From contig NC_087084.1 in assembly GCF_026151205.1 (NCBI RefSeq), positions 7,117,394-7,181,393 of the forward strand: a DNA stretch of 64,000 nucleotides, written 5' to 3'. This document shows positions 1-8,640 of this stretch, piece by piece. Within the stretch, counting starts at the first letter, position 1; each line of letters starts with the position of its first letter. This stretch comes from Bolinopsis microptera. Its lineage: Eukaryota; Ctenophora; Tentaculata; Lobata; Bolinopsidae. The position numbers and the translations under genes were made by a program. The notes below the pieces were generated by a model that was not told the origin of the DNA, did no database searches, and saw only the letters and a program-made list of their open reading frames with translations.

Positions 1-560
1 CACGCAGACTGGGCTGTAGGTATCCGAAACTGTTGCTCATATCACCTAATTATGTATAATGTATAATGTGCAATGTATAATGTAGAATGTATAATGTACA
101 ATGTATAATGCATAACATCCCATAGATACAATCTTCACGCAGACTGGGCTGCAGGTCTCCGAAACTGTTGCTCATATCACCTAATAATGTATAATGTACA
201 ATGTATAATGTACAATGTATAATGTACAATGTATAATGTACAATGTATATTAATGTATAACCTGCCACAGATACAATCTTCACGCAGACTGGGCTGGAGG
301 TCTCCGAAACTGTTGCTCATATCACCTAATAATGTATAATGTACAATGTATAATATACAATGTATAATGTACAATGTATAATGTACAATGTATAATGTAT
401 AATGTATAATGAACAATGTATAATGTACAATGTATAATGTACAATGTATAATGTACAGTATACAATGTATAATGTATAATGTACAATTTATAATGTATAA
501 TGTACAATGTATAATGTATAACCTCCCACAGATACAATCTGCACGCAGACTGGGCTGCAG
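1..560 (+). repeat. Microsatellite with three decoy copies of a calpain exon acceptor
   Basis: Intronic sequence upstream of the first visible calpain exon. Long runs of the alternating motif ATGTATAATGTACA are interrupted by units at about 1-50, 135-187 and 256-333. Each unit reads CACGCAGACTGGGCTG(C/T/G)AG followed by TCCGAAACTGTTGCTCAT. The last unit, at 541-560, ends in the real splice acceptor of the exon at 561. The second half of each decoy unit matches the coding sequence of the antisense gene at about 4463-4490 with one mismatch, so the units are chimeric. A related ATGTATAATGTACA-type microsatellite also lies beside that gene at about 4600-4660. Confidence 0.8.
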
Positions 561-666
561 GTCAGGGCCCCAAGAAGGACCACTACAATCTGGAGTACAA
601 CCCTCAGTACAAACTAGACGTGTTGGAGGCTAAGAAACCCTGCACTATGTGGATATTGCTGAGCAG
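561..666 (+). CDS. CAPN7: Calpain-7-like, first visible coding exon (partial gene)
   Basis: This exon begins the C-terminal C2-like beta-sandwich region of a calpain-7-type cysteine protease; the catalytic core lies upstream of the window. It reads QGPKKDHYNLEYNPQY and continues to a MWILLSR end, matching the order of residues I know from animal calpain-7. The acceptor is GCAG at 557-560 and the donor is GTGAGG at 667. The exon ends in phase 2. The acceptor at 560 is preferred over the AG at 564-565 because it keeps the Gln of the conserved QGP. In other animals calpain-7 is cytosolic and binds ESCRT proteins through N-terminal MIT domains, which are not in this window. Confidence 0.88.
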
Positions 667-667
667 G

Positions 668-1567
668 TGAGGTGATGACGTCACTTTAGGGGTGTGTGAC
701 GTCACGTGAGAGAGACTGAGAATGTGTGACGTCACGTGAGAGAGACTGAGAATGTGTGACGTCACGTGAGAGAGACTGAGAATGTGTGACGTCACGTGAG
801 AGAGACTGAGAATGTGTGACGTCACGTGAGAGAGACTGAGAATGTGTGACGTCACGTGAGAGACTGATAATGTGTGACGTCACGTGAGAGACTGATAATG
901 TGTGATGTCACGAGATAGGGACTGAGAATGTGTGACGTCACGTGAGAGAGACTGAGAATGTGTGACGTCACGTTAGGGGCGTGAGACGTCACGTGAGAGA
1001 GACTGAGAATGTGTGACGTCACGTGAGAGAGACTGAGAATGTGTGACGTCACGTGAGAGAGACTGAGAATGTGTGACGTCACGTGAGAGAGACTGAGAAT
1101 GTGTGACGTCACGTGAGAGAGACTGAGAATGTGTGACGTCACGTGAGAGAGACTGCGAATGTGTGACGTCACGTGAGAGAGACTGGGAATGTGTGACGTC
1201 ACGTGAGAGAGACTGAGAATGTGTGACGTCACGTGAGAGAGACTGCGAATGTGTGACGTCACGTGAGAGAGACTGAGAATGTGTGACGTCACGTGAGAGA
1301 GACTGAGAATGTGTGACGTCACGTGAGAGAGACTGCGAATGTGTGACGTCACGTGAGAGGGACTGAGAATGTGTGACGTCACGTGAGAGAGACTGAGAAT
1401 GTGTGACGTCACGTGAGAGAGACTGAGAATGTGTGACGTCACGTGAGAGAGACTGAGAATGTGTGACGTCACGTGAGAGAGACTGAGAATGTGTGACGTC
1501 ACGTGAGAGAGACTGAAAATGTGTGACGTCACGTGAGAGAGACTGAGAATGTGTGACGTCACGTGAT
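668..1567 (+). repeat. 30-bp minisatellite with CRE and E-box in every unit
   Basis: About 30 tandem units of 30 bp with core TGACGTCACGTGAGAG and spacer ACTGAGAATGTG. By my count 29 units carry a perfect TGACGTCA, the palindromic CREB/ATF site, overlapping CACGTG, the bHLH E-box. The array begins right at the donor of the calpain exon ending at 666 and fills most of the intron up to the acceptor before 1624. A few units vary, for example a 28-bp form near 850-900 and single-base changes to CTGCGAAT. The long minus-strand reading frame through it is a by-product of a unit length divisible by three, not a gene. Confidence 0.9.
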
Positions 1568-1623
1568 TTAGCCGTATTTCTTCCACAAAAGTAGTTCTGT
1601 ATTAATTAACGTTCCTCTTCCAG

Positions 1624-1733
1624 GCATATAACAGAGAAAGACGATTTCGCGAACAACAAAGAATTCATCACTCTACACGTTTATAAAACCAACGGAGACA
1701 GGGTCTACTATCCTGATGACGCTTTACTTAGTG
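1624..1733 (+). CDS. CAPN7: Calpain-7-like, second visible coding exon
   Basis: Reads HITEKDDFANNKEFITLHVY, then a KTNGDRVYYPDD stretch. This corresponds to the conserved 'HIT-K-DFA-N-EFIT-VYK--GK-VYYP-D' block of calpain-7. The acceptor is CAG at 1621-1623 and the donor is GTTAGT at 1734. It enters in phase 2, completing Arg from AG+G, and leaves in phase 1. Intron phases agree with both neighbouring exons, which supports one continuous gene. The reading frame is clean, with no stop or frameshift. Confidence 0.9.
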
Positions 1734-1879
1734 GTTAGTATTTTATTGATTACATACCAATCTTTATAAAGAGGAAACTCTAAAATCATCAAATTCTTAA
1801 AAATTCACCCAACCCAAGTTTTTTCGGTAGAACTACTACTACCGCAATTACCCGCAATATCCCGACCCACGTTCAACAA

Positions 1880-1939
1880 GTTCTCTAAACCTCTAAACCT
1901 CTAAACCAACAAGTTCTCTAAACCTCTAAACCTCCTCAG
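1880..1939 (+). repeat. Duplicated pyrimidine-rich tract before a splice acceptor
   Basis: The motif CAACAAGTTCTCTAAACCTC occurs twice just upstream of the acceptor at 1939, with extra CTCTAAAC copies between. The final copy runs into CCTCCTCAG. It is probably a local slippage duplication of the polypyrimidine tract. Confidence 0.6.
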
Positions 1940-2051
1940 GTACGAAGATAAACTCGCCCCACTATTTAGCCCGTATAAACGCAGGAGCCGGTTCAAGTAC
2001 CTACACTCTGGTGGTATCCCAGTATGAGAAGACTAGTACTATTAGCTACAG
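1940..2051 (+). CDS. CAPN7: Calpain-7-like, third visible coding exon
   Basis: Reads TKINSPHYLARI, then STYTLVVSQYEKTSTISY. The motifs INSPHYL and TLVVSQYEK are diagnostic for the C2-like domain of calpain-7. The acceptor is CTCAG at 1935-1939 and the donor is GTTAGT at 2052. It enters in phase 1, giving G from G+GT, and leaves in phase 2. The next intron, 2052-8690, is by far the largest of the gene here and contains a nested antisense gene, a MITE, minisatellites and hairpin clusters. Confidence 0.9.
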
Positions 2052-2066
2052 GTTAGTGCTTATCTT

Positions 2067-2236
2067 ACTGTTGGTTACTATTGGTTAATATTGGTTACCA
2101 TCGGTTACTATTGGTTACTTAAAGTTAATATTGGTTACTTATCGTTAATATTGGTTACTTGTCGTTACTATTGATTACTTAAATTTGCTATCGGTTACTT
2201 ATCGTTACTATTGGTTACCCAAAGTTACTTTACCGG
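2067..2236 (+). repeat. Short-period minisatellite (ATTGGTTACT)
   Basis: A degenerate tandem array of a 10-12 bp motif, GTTACTATTGGT and variants (GTTAATATTGGT, GTTACTTATCGT), immediately after the donor at 2052. No coding potential is seen. Confidence 0.75.
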
Positions 2237-2430
2237 TTACTATGTTAGTTCCCATCGGCCAGAAAACTTTAAAAGACTTTCGCTGTTTCATGTATGCTAT
2301 GCACATTTTTCAAGTTTTTAAGAAAAGTGATGAAAGAAATGAAACAAATCTCTTTTTAAAGAATTGTAAAAGAATTAAATAATGATACGTCATAACTAAT
2401 TCATGCATAAAATTGATGATAGAATACCAG

Positions 2431-2584
2431 CAGGGACAAAAGAAAATCGCGATTATTTTGGCCCAAAAAATACCGCGACAAGCCAAACAGGCGACATCAG
2501 ATGATATATAAAATTTGTCGCAAAAAATGGGGAAAATCGCGATTTCGTACATGCCGCACATGCCGCGACTTCCTTTTGTCCCTG
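2431..2584. mobile_element. hAT-type MITE with 8-bp target site duplication
   Basis: A 154-bp element with perfect 12-bp terminal inverted repeats, CAGGGACAAAAG at the left and CTTTTGTCCCTG at the right. It is flanked by the perfect 8-bp direct repeat AATACCAG at 2423-2430 and 2585-2592. An 8-bp duplication and CAGGG-type termini are the hallmark of hAT-superfamily transposons. There is no room for a transposase, so it is non-autonomous. Inner sequence includes two AAAATCGCGAT motifs and GC-rich CCGCGACAAGCC. A truncated relative lies at about 5699-5800. Confidence 0.88.
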
Positions 2585-2592
2585 AATACCAG

Positions 2593-2780
2593 TGCATCAT
2601 ATGTTACATGATAATGATGTTATGTACAAAATAACAAACAAACACGCCTCAACTTCAAGGATCCACCAATACAACAATCAAATACAGCATAATATAACAA
2701 AAGAAATGTTTGATTATTAGCGCTGAAAATAAAATTGGCCCAACATCAAGTATCCACTGAAAAAGGTCTTGCTCAAAGTG
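2593..2780. other. Intron sequence without recognised feature
   Basis: AT-rich intron sequence between the MITE and the 32-bp minisatellite. I see no coding sequence, hairpin or repeat in it. Confidence 0.5.
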
Positions 2781-4002
2781 AACACATCACCACACTCACA
2801 AGGAGTGGTAGTGACACATCACCACACTCACTAGGAGTGGTAGTGACACATCACCACACTCACTAGGAGTGGTAGTGACACATCACCACACTCACTAGGA
2901 GTGGTAGTGACACATCACCACACTCACTAGGGGTGGTAGTGACACATCACCACACTCACTAGGAGTGGTAGTGACACATCACCACACTCACTAGGAGTGG
3001 TAGTGACACATCACCACACTCACTAGGAGTGGTAGTGACACATCACCACACTCACTAGGAGTGGTAGTGACACATCACCACACTCACCAGGAGTGGTAGT
3101 GACACATCACCACACTCACTAGGAGTGGTAGTGACACATCACCACACTCACCAGGAGTGGTAGTGACACATCACCACACTCACCAGGAGTGGTAGTGACA
3201 CATCACCACACTCACTAGGAGTGGTAGTGACACATCACCACACTCACTAGGAGTGGTAGTGACACATCACCACACTCACCAGGAGTGGTAGTGACACATC
3301 ACCACACTCACCAGGAGTGGTAGTGACACATCACCACACTCACTAGGAGTGGTAGTGACACATCACCACACTCACTAGAAGTGGTAGTGACACATCACCA
3401 CACTCACTAGGAGTGGTAGTGACACATCACCACACTCACCAGGAGTGGTAGTGACACATCACCACACTCACTATGAGTGGTAGTGACACATCACCACACT
3501 CACCAGGAGTGGTAGTGACACATCACCACACTCACTAGGAGTGGTAGTGACACATCACCACACTCACTAGGAGTGGTAGTGACACATCACCACACTCACT
3601 AGGAGTGGTAGTGACACATCACCACACTCACCAGGAGTGGTAGTGACACATCACCACACTCACCAGGAGTGGTAGTGACACATCACCACACTCACCAGGA
3701 GTGGTAGTGACACATCACCACACTCACTAGGAGTGGTAGTGACACATCACCACACTCACTAGGAGTGGTAGTGACACATCACCACACTCACTAGGAGTGG
3801 TAGTGACACATCACCACACTCACTAGGAGTGGTAGTGACACATCACCACACTCACCAGGAGTGGTAGTGACACATCACCACACTCACTAGGAGTGGTAGT
3901 GACACATCACCACACTCACTAGGAGTGGTAGTGACACATCACCACACTCACCAGGAGTGGTAGTGACACATCACCACACTCACTAGGAGTGGTAGTGACA
4001 CT
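2781..4002 (+). repeat. 32-bp minisatellite, about 38 units
   Basis: A highly regular tandem array with unit CACATCACCACACTCAC followed by (T/C)AGGAGTGGTAGTGA. The T/C alternation (CACTAGG or CACCAGG) is the main variant. Each unit is a near-palindrome (TCAC...ACTC / GAGT...GTGA) that could fold as an imperfect hairpin. Read on the minus strand, each unit contains GTGAGT, a consensus 5' splice site. The right-hand end supplies the C-terminal codons and stop of the antisense gene that starts at 4568. Confidence 0.93.
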
Positions 4003-4568
4003 ACCACTCCCACACCCCCACCATCAGCTGCATTCCAGTCCTGCAGCGCGCTGTAGAATGCAGTAGTTTGCTCCTCTGTCAGGTTCATGTCTCCCAATCC
4101 GTCCAAGTTATCACTGGAGAGAGCCTGATTGATGGCATCTATCTGGTCCTGTGTAAAGGAACCTGCTTTCTTGAGAAGTTCGTCAAAGCGCTCTTTTTGT
4201 TCCCCAGCGAAGTCGTCGAAGTCGAAGGAATCTTCGAAGTCGTTGAAGGCGTCTTCCATATCACCTCCAAGGTCACCGAACGTATCACCTATATCTCCGC
4301 CAAGGTCACTGAACGTATCACCTATATCGCCGCCAAGGTCACTGAACTGATCACCTATATCTCCGCCAAGGTCACTGAACTGATCACCGATGTCATCAAA
4401 AGCACCACCAATATCTCCCCCCATTTTATCCATGACATCATCAACATCACTTCCAAAGTCTCCGAAACTGCTGCTCATATCACCAAAGTCACCCATGTCG
4501 AAGTCACCTTGTCCCTGTGCCAGCTGTACGGTACCCGCGAGCAGTACAAGGATTAACATTGTTGACAT
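3948..4568 (-). CDS. Secreted acidic protein with 11-residue repeats, nested in calpain intron
   Basis: An intact 206-residue frame that I do not recognise as a named family. Residues 1-20 form a clear signal peptide (MSTMLILVLLAGTVQLAQG). The mature N-terminus is rich in Gly, Asp, Phe and Met. About seven 11-residue repeats follow (GGDIGDQFSDL, GGDIGDTFSDL, GGDMEDAFNDF), then a helical region (KERFDELLKKAG, then QDQIDAINQALSS). The tail, VGVVVSLPLLVSVVM plus CHYHSW, is hydrophobic, and its last 17 or so residues are read from the 32-bp minisatellite. The start at 4568 has A at -3 and begins the signal peptide. The protein is very acidic, so metal or matrix binding is possible but unproven. 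A later exon may replace the tail if a GTGAGT donor in the minisatellite is used. Confidence 0.75.
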   Translation of the reverse strand: MSTMLILVLLAGTVQLAQGQGDFDMGDFGDMSSSFGDFGSDVDDVMDKMGGDIGGAFDDIGDQFSDLGGDIGDQFSDLGGDIGDTFSDLGGDIGDTFGDLGGDMEDAFNDFEDSFDFDDFAGEQKERFDELLKKAGSFTQDQIDAINQALSSDNLDGLGDMNLTEEQTTAFYSALQDWNAADGGGVGVVVSLPLLVSVVMCHYHSW

Positions 4569-4599
4569 GGTGTTTGCCTGAGTGTTTTATGTTGTATAG

Positions 4600-4665
4600 A
4601 GTGCTGTATAATGTATTATGTATAATGTGTAATCTACAATGTACACTGTACAATGTACAGAGATT
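4600..4665 (+). repeat. ATGTATAATGTACA microsatellite upstream of nested gene
   Basis: Degenerate run TATAATGTATTATGTATAAT and related sequence, of the same family as the microsatellite at 50-518. It sits just upstream of the start of the minus-strand gene, so it may overlap that gene's promoter or 5' UTR. Confidence 0.6.
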
Positions 4666-5275
4666 GGAGATCATGAGGAGGAGATATTATTGTCGGAAAT
4701 GGAGTTCATTTTATTTCTACCTACAGCGATCTACTCATCTACCCTAAGTGACAAAAAACTTGCATTTATTTGACCGGACAATTCATTCAACATATAGACA
4801 AAAACAGGTTAAACCTGTTACAGGCTGGTTTTAGACCTTAATGCTAACTCAGGTTGGAACGTTAAGTAACTAGAGGATAACCAAATGTTGCACATAAACA
4901 CAACGACTCTTCAACAACTGACCAACAACACTAGTATTGTCAGTGAGCGCAGCATGTCGGTGATCTCAAACTTAGGGGAACATTATCAATAGAAAGTATC
5001 AGGTCATGAGTCATGACGCAATTGATCACGTGATTAATTGTGTTGTGACGTAAAGTGGTGATTCTGTTCCTCCTTTACCTTTATAAAAGATTCTGAGTTC
5101 TGGTTCAGTTATTGATTACCACAGTACCAGACATTATATCATCGTATCATATTACTTGGTGGTAGAAGTCACAGTCACATGATGTCAGATTTGTAGTACA
5201 AGTGCAGCTTTGTTGTGAATGTATCTTACCCTTTCTAAAGGCTGGGTGTACAATTATATTGCAAAATTATGTGAG
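4666..5275. other. Intron sequence; one TATA-like box, one small hairpin
   Basis: No coding sequence is recognised. There is a perfect 8-bp-arm inverted repeat, AACAGGTT-A-AACCTGTT, at about 4803-4819. A plus-strand TATA-like sequence, TTATAAAAG, lies near 5080-5090, but no gene follows it, so it is not called as a promoter. Confidence 0.4.
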
Positions 5276-5339
5276 ATTCCTCTAACAGCCGGCTGTTAGA
5301 GGAATATTACCGTAATATAGCCGGTTGGCATTGTGCCAA
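5276..5339. repeat. Cluster of three perfect inverted repeats
   Basis: Three hairpins almost back to back: a 30-bp perfect palindrome at 5276-5305 (arm ATTCCTCTAACAGCC); ATATTAC-C-GTAATAT at 5304-5318; and TTGGCA-TTG-TGCCAA at 5325-5339. No flanking target duplication is evident. This could be a folded element remnant or a structured RNA within the calpain intron. Confidence 0.7.
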
Positions 5340-5416
5340 TTTGCCTTGCCATATGCCAGGCCATTGTGAATGCAAAGAACATAATCAATAAAACAAATGC
5401 AGCCAGTCTACAGTCC

Positions 5417-5467
5417 ACACCCTGGCTCACCCTGGCTCACCCTGGCTCACCCTGGCTCACCCTGGCT
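5417..5467 (+). repeat. 10-bp tandem repeat CCTGGCTCAC
   Basis: Five consecutive copies of CCTGGCTCAC in an intron. No other feature. Confidence 0.85.
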
Positions 5468-5698
5468 CCAATATAATTCTAAATGAAAAGCTCGAATAAG
5501 CAATAATTGTACAATATTTGTACAGCAGGCGAAGCGTCTGTGAATTATCTGAATTAGTTTCTGGACAAAACAGTGTGAATAGTATTAGTTGGTGTGAATC
5601 ATTGTCCAGACTTGTCCTGTACATGGGAAATAATGGTATGGTATGTAAATTGGAAGGGTAGAGTTGTATTGAAAAGTGGGAATCGTCCTGTAACAATA

Positions 5699-5800
5699 CA
5701 AGGACAAAAGAAAATCGCGAGAATTGGCCAAACATTGCGGCGCTGCGGCAAGCCAAACTTGGCGAAATTCGCTGCATATTCGCGGCATTGATTTCACCTA
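5699..5800 (+). mobile_element. Truncated relative of the hAT-type MITE
   Basis: Begins with GGACAAAAGAAAATCGCGA, matching the left end of the element at 2431, and continues with a similar GCGGCAAGCCAAACTTGGCG interior. The right terminal repeat is missing and no target duplication is visible. It is a decayed or truncated copy. Confidence 0.65.
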
Positions 5801-7091
5801 CCGCACGATTTCATCATCCATTGTATGTGAATGTGTAGTGGTCAAGTTTATGTCTAATGGTAATGTTTATGTTAATATTATTGTATTTTGCGACTTAAAT
5901 TTAAAGTATTATACACAGACTTCTACAGGCTAGAAAACTTGGAACAGTAAACAAAATATTGATAGACTCGCTGTTTTGACACGGTACTCCGTGCAAACCA
6001 GTTCATGCTTCTCCATCAAAGATTTGGTTCATAATCCAGCATCATCATGATATAACAAACATAACGCTTAATTTTGAATGGTTTTAATCACTTTCCTAAA
6101 ATAAAATGTAGACTAGGTAACCCTACTATAATATAATAACTGAACGTTAAGACGTTAACAAGCCTATCCCCTGACTGGTACCTGTATAATTGAATACTAT
6201 GGTTTAAATTACTGTCTCATGTTCTCTTTACATAATTCAATCTGAAGATCTACAAACACAGTACACACCCACCTACATTAAGTCTTAATGCCTGAAAAAT
6301 AAATAAACGAAATGACTGTATATTTAAAGATTTTAAATCTACGGACACTTGAATGTAAGCTACAATTGACTGCCAGAGCGTCTATACATAGATCTATAGA
6401 TCCGGCGAAAATGGTCATATTCTCAGATTCAAAACATTCTCAAAAATACTCATGATCCCCCTCATGAAAATTCCGAAATTAAGTAGAAAAACGATATACA
6501 GTAAAGTGCAACAAAACAGTGCCATTTTAAACTGCTGCGTGAATAGACAGTACTCTGTACTACTGACTATTCACGAAACTGACAGTAGAGTAGAGCAATG
6601 TATTCGGGATAATGACTAGAAATTACCCTGCTAAAATATCAAGCCTGCCCTTACAAGCTGTCACTTGAAGTCACGTGACCATTATTAGGATGTCTAGAGA
6701 GAGGTGTGGTTACAATTTGTATTCCAATATCGATGTACTGATATTAGCTTGTCCATATAAGGATTAATTTAACATTAATTTAACACAACAAATATGGGCA
6801 TGCTGGACACTTTGATCAGTTTCCCTGCCCCTTGATGCGTTGTCACTTGGGTTTTAAAGTTTCCTCCGGTCTGTAGATAGTAGAAAAAGAGAGGGCAAAA
6901 AGAAAGAAAAGATTAAGAAAAGATACAGAGAAAGAACAGAGAAATAAAAGAGAAAAAAAGAATAAGAAAATAGAATGCGAAGGAGATATTAGAACAATAT
7001 CAACGCGACAGCAAAGAAGCCATTTTCGGCTCATGTGCAATGTATCTACTAACCACTAACTTTAGGTATTCAGTTACAAAGTGATAATAAC
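5801..7091. other. Intron sequence without gene
   Basis: AT-rich sequence within the large calpain intron. It contains a weak hairpin at about 6539-6582 (GTGAATAG...CTATTCAC) and a purine-rich A/G stretch at about 6880-6985. Otherwise no coding or RNA feature is recognised. Confidence 0.4.
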
Positions 7092-7229
7092 ATAAACCCG
7101 CCACGCAAAGGGTTTATATAACAGATCATCCCGCGCTAGCGGGATGATCTGATAAACACATACGAGTGCGCGCAGCGCACGAGTTTTGTGTTAATATGTA
7201 ATCCCGAAGCGCCAGCTGAGGGATTACAT
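7092..7229. repeat. Run of four consecutive hairpins
   Basis: Four inverted repeats in 138 bp: ATAAACCC/GGGTTTAT (7092-7099 and 7110-7117); CAGATCATCCCGC/GCGGGATGATCTG (7122-7134 and 7139-7151, loop GCTA); AACACA/TGTGTT (7155-7160 and 7187-7192) enclosing GTGCGC/GCGCAC (7166-7171 and 7175-7180); and ATGTAATCCC/GGGATTACAT (7196-7205 and 7220-7229). Arms are perfect, so the structure is either young or maintained. Confidence 0.8.
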
Positions 7230-7239
7230 TTATTTAGCC

Positions 7240-7900
7240 CTGAGCGTGAAGTGTTTATGGATTATAATTATCTCCGGCGATTTCGACAAGGGATTTATAC
7301 TTTAGAAGAGAGTGATAAAATAGTTTTTATTTCGGAATACGGGTCTGATTTTAGTAATATTTTCATTTCTATTTAAGCAATAGCTTGAACGTTAGCAGGA
7401 ACAAGAGCTGGAAGGAGAGCAAGCAAAACAATACTATTTTTAGGGCACGGACAAGGGTAGCTGGCTAGTCGCCAACTTCTCACGCCACGCGTTGGAGAAA
7501 TTCCAAGAATTAGCTGCTTTGGCAACGTTCCCAGGAATTTGCGTGTAAAAGAAGTGGACGGTTACGATGTTTCATATCACGTGGTGCGCTTTCGTGTCAC
7601 GTGGTATAGACTCGGCGTATGCTATTGGTGGCACGTGGTACGCACGTGACGCGCCCACGTGATCGCGCGTCTAACTGTTCTACTATTATCGAGTTCTAAT
7701 CAGCAGTATCATTGATTATTGTAAGTCGGAGAATTGAATGATAAACATCAGTTACGACTAAAAAGCGGGCCGGGTTTATACAAATTTCCGGGGCGGGATG
7801 ATATCACCTTGAGATGTTTATCTAACAGCGGGCCGGGCTGAGTGATAATATGATCCCGCGTCGAAATCCCGGAGATATTTATAATATCTTATAACCTAGT
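7240..7900. mobile_element. Possible foldback-type element with diverged long inverted arms
   Basis: The stretch near 7258-7300 (ATTATCTCCGGCGATTTCGA) is similar in reverse complement to about 7855-7895 (CGTCGAAATCCCGGAGATAT). GCGGGATGAT, part of the hairpin run at 7092-7229, recurs at about 7795. A perfect 10-bp inverted pair, GATAAACATC/GATGTTTATC, lies at 7740-7749 and 7813-7822, enclosing GC-rich GCGGGCCGGG. Neither termini nor target duplication could be fixed, so the element call is tentative. Confidence 0.4.
7578..7661. promoter_or_regulatory. Cluster of five CACGTG E-boxes
   Basis: CACGTG occurs at 7578-7583, 7598-7603, 7632-7637, 7643-7648 and 7656-7661. The flanks vary (ATCACGTGGT, GTCACGTGGT, GGCACGTGGT), so this is not a simple tandem array. 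CACGTG is the palindromic site for bHLH and bHLH-zip factors. It lies in the calpain intron inside the possible foldback region. Confidence 0.55.
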
Positions 7901-8204
7901 TCATTATTTTAACATTGTTTTCAATTGCAGCACACTTCTTTAAATTTAATTGCATTCGACTCGATGTAGAGTAAAATTTAATTTTAAAATTTATGAGTTG
8001 TTCCCTCATTAATTAATTTACTACTGTTTTTTAGGTCAAAAATACAGAAAAGTAAACGTGGGCCAGTGAGCCACAGCTCCGAGAAACTTTAAGTCACAAT
8101 TTCGTATTACTCTAACTCAGTTGATGAAGTAAAATATAATTTGACAAAGTAAAATATATTCGAAGAAATAGTGTTATACTGTTATACATAATTTGTTGTA
8201 TTAA

Positions 8205-8432
8205 ACGAATTTGTTGCCTTAATGTTGCCTTAATGATGCCTTAATGTTGTCTTAATGTTGTCTTATCGTTTGTTGTCTTATTGGTGTTTGTTGCGTTAAT
8301 GTTGTCTTAATGTTGTCTTATTGGTGTCTTAATGTTGTCTTATTTTTGTGTTAATGTGTCTTATTGGTGTCTTAATGTTGTCTTATTGTTGTCTTAATGT
8401 GTCTTAATGTTGTCTTAATGTCCCATCGGTGT
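8205..8432 (+). repeat. Minisatellite of TTGTCTTAATG type
   Basis: About twenty degenerate copies of an 11-12 bp motif (TGTTGTCTTAAT, TTGTCTTATTGG) in the calpain intron. Non-coding. Confidence 0.85.
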
Positions 8433-8640
8433 TCGTTCTAGTTGCCTTTCCGTATATTGTGAACATTAAGTATATGATATATGTGAACATTAAGTCTAGA
8501 ATAATTGAAATACTGTCCAATGGTTTCCAGGAAGTCAGAGACTCGAAAACAACTGGTGATAACTGATAAACCGGGCTTTCATAATTGTCCACTTCTAAGA
8601 TTATAGACTAATTATATATGATTATTATTGGCTTAATTTA

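Noticed and set aside
50-537. Minus-strand frames rich in Ile, His, Tyr and Thr
   Set aside because: Microsatellite translations; no domain and no conserved start.
604-1586. Long minus-strand frames with a SHVTSHILSL repeat across 604-1586
   Set aside because: They are translations of the 30-bp minisatellite; the unit length is a multiple of three, so any open phase stays open. They lie in the calpain intron.
2781-4002. CRISPR-like reading of the regular 32-bp repeats
   Set aside because: There are no unique spacers; units are contiguous, and this is a eukaryotic intron.
4068-4581. Plus-strand frames overlapping the nested gene
   Set aside because: Shadows of the 33-bp coding repeats of the minus-strand gene, which has the signal peptide and good start context.
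5080-5110. TATA-like box TTATAAAAG on the plus strand
   Set aside because: No coding sequence follows in the intron; too little to call a promoter.
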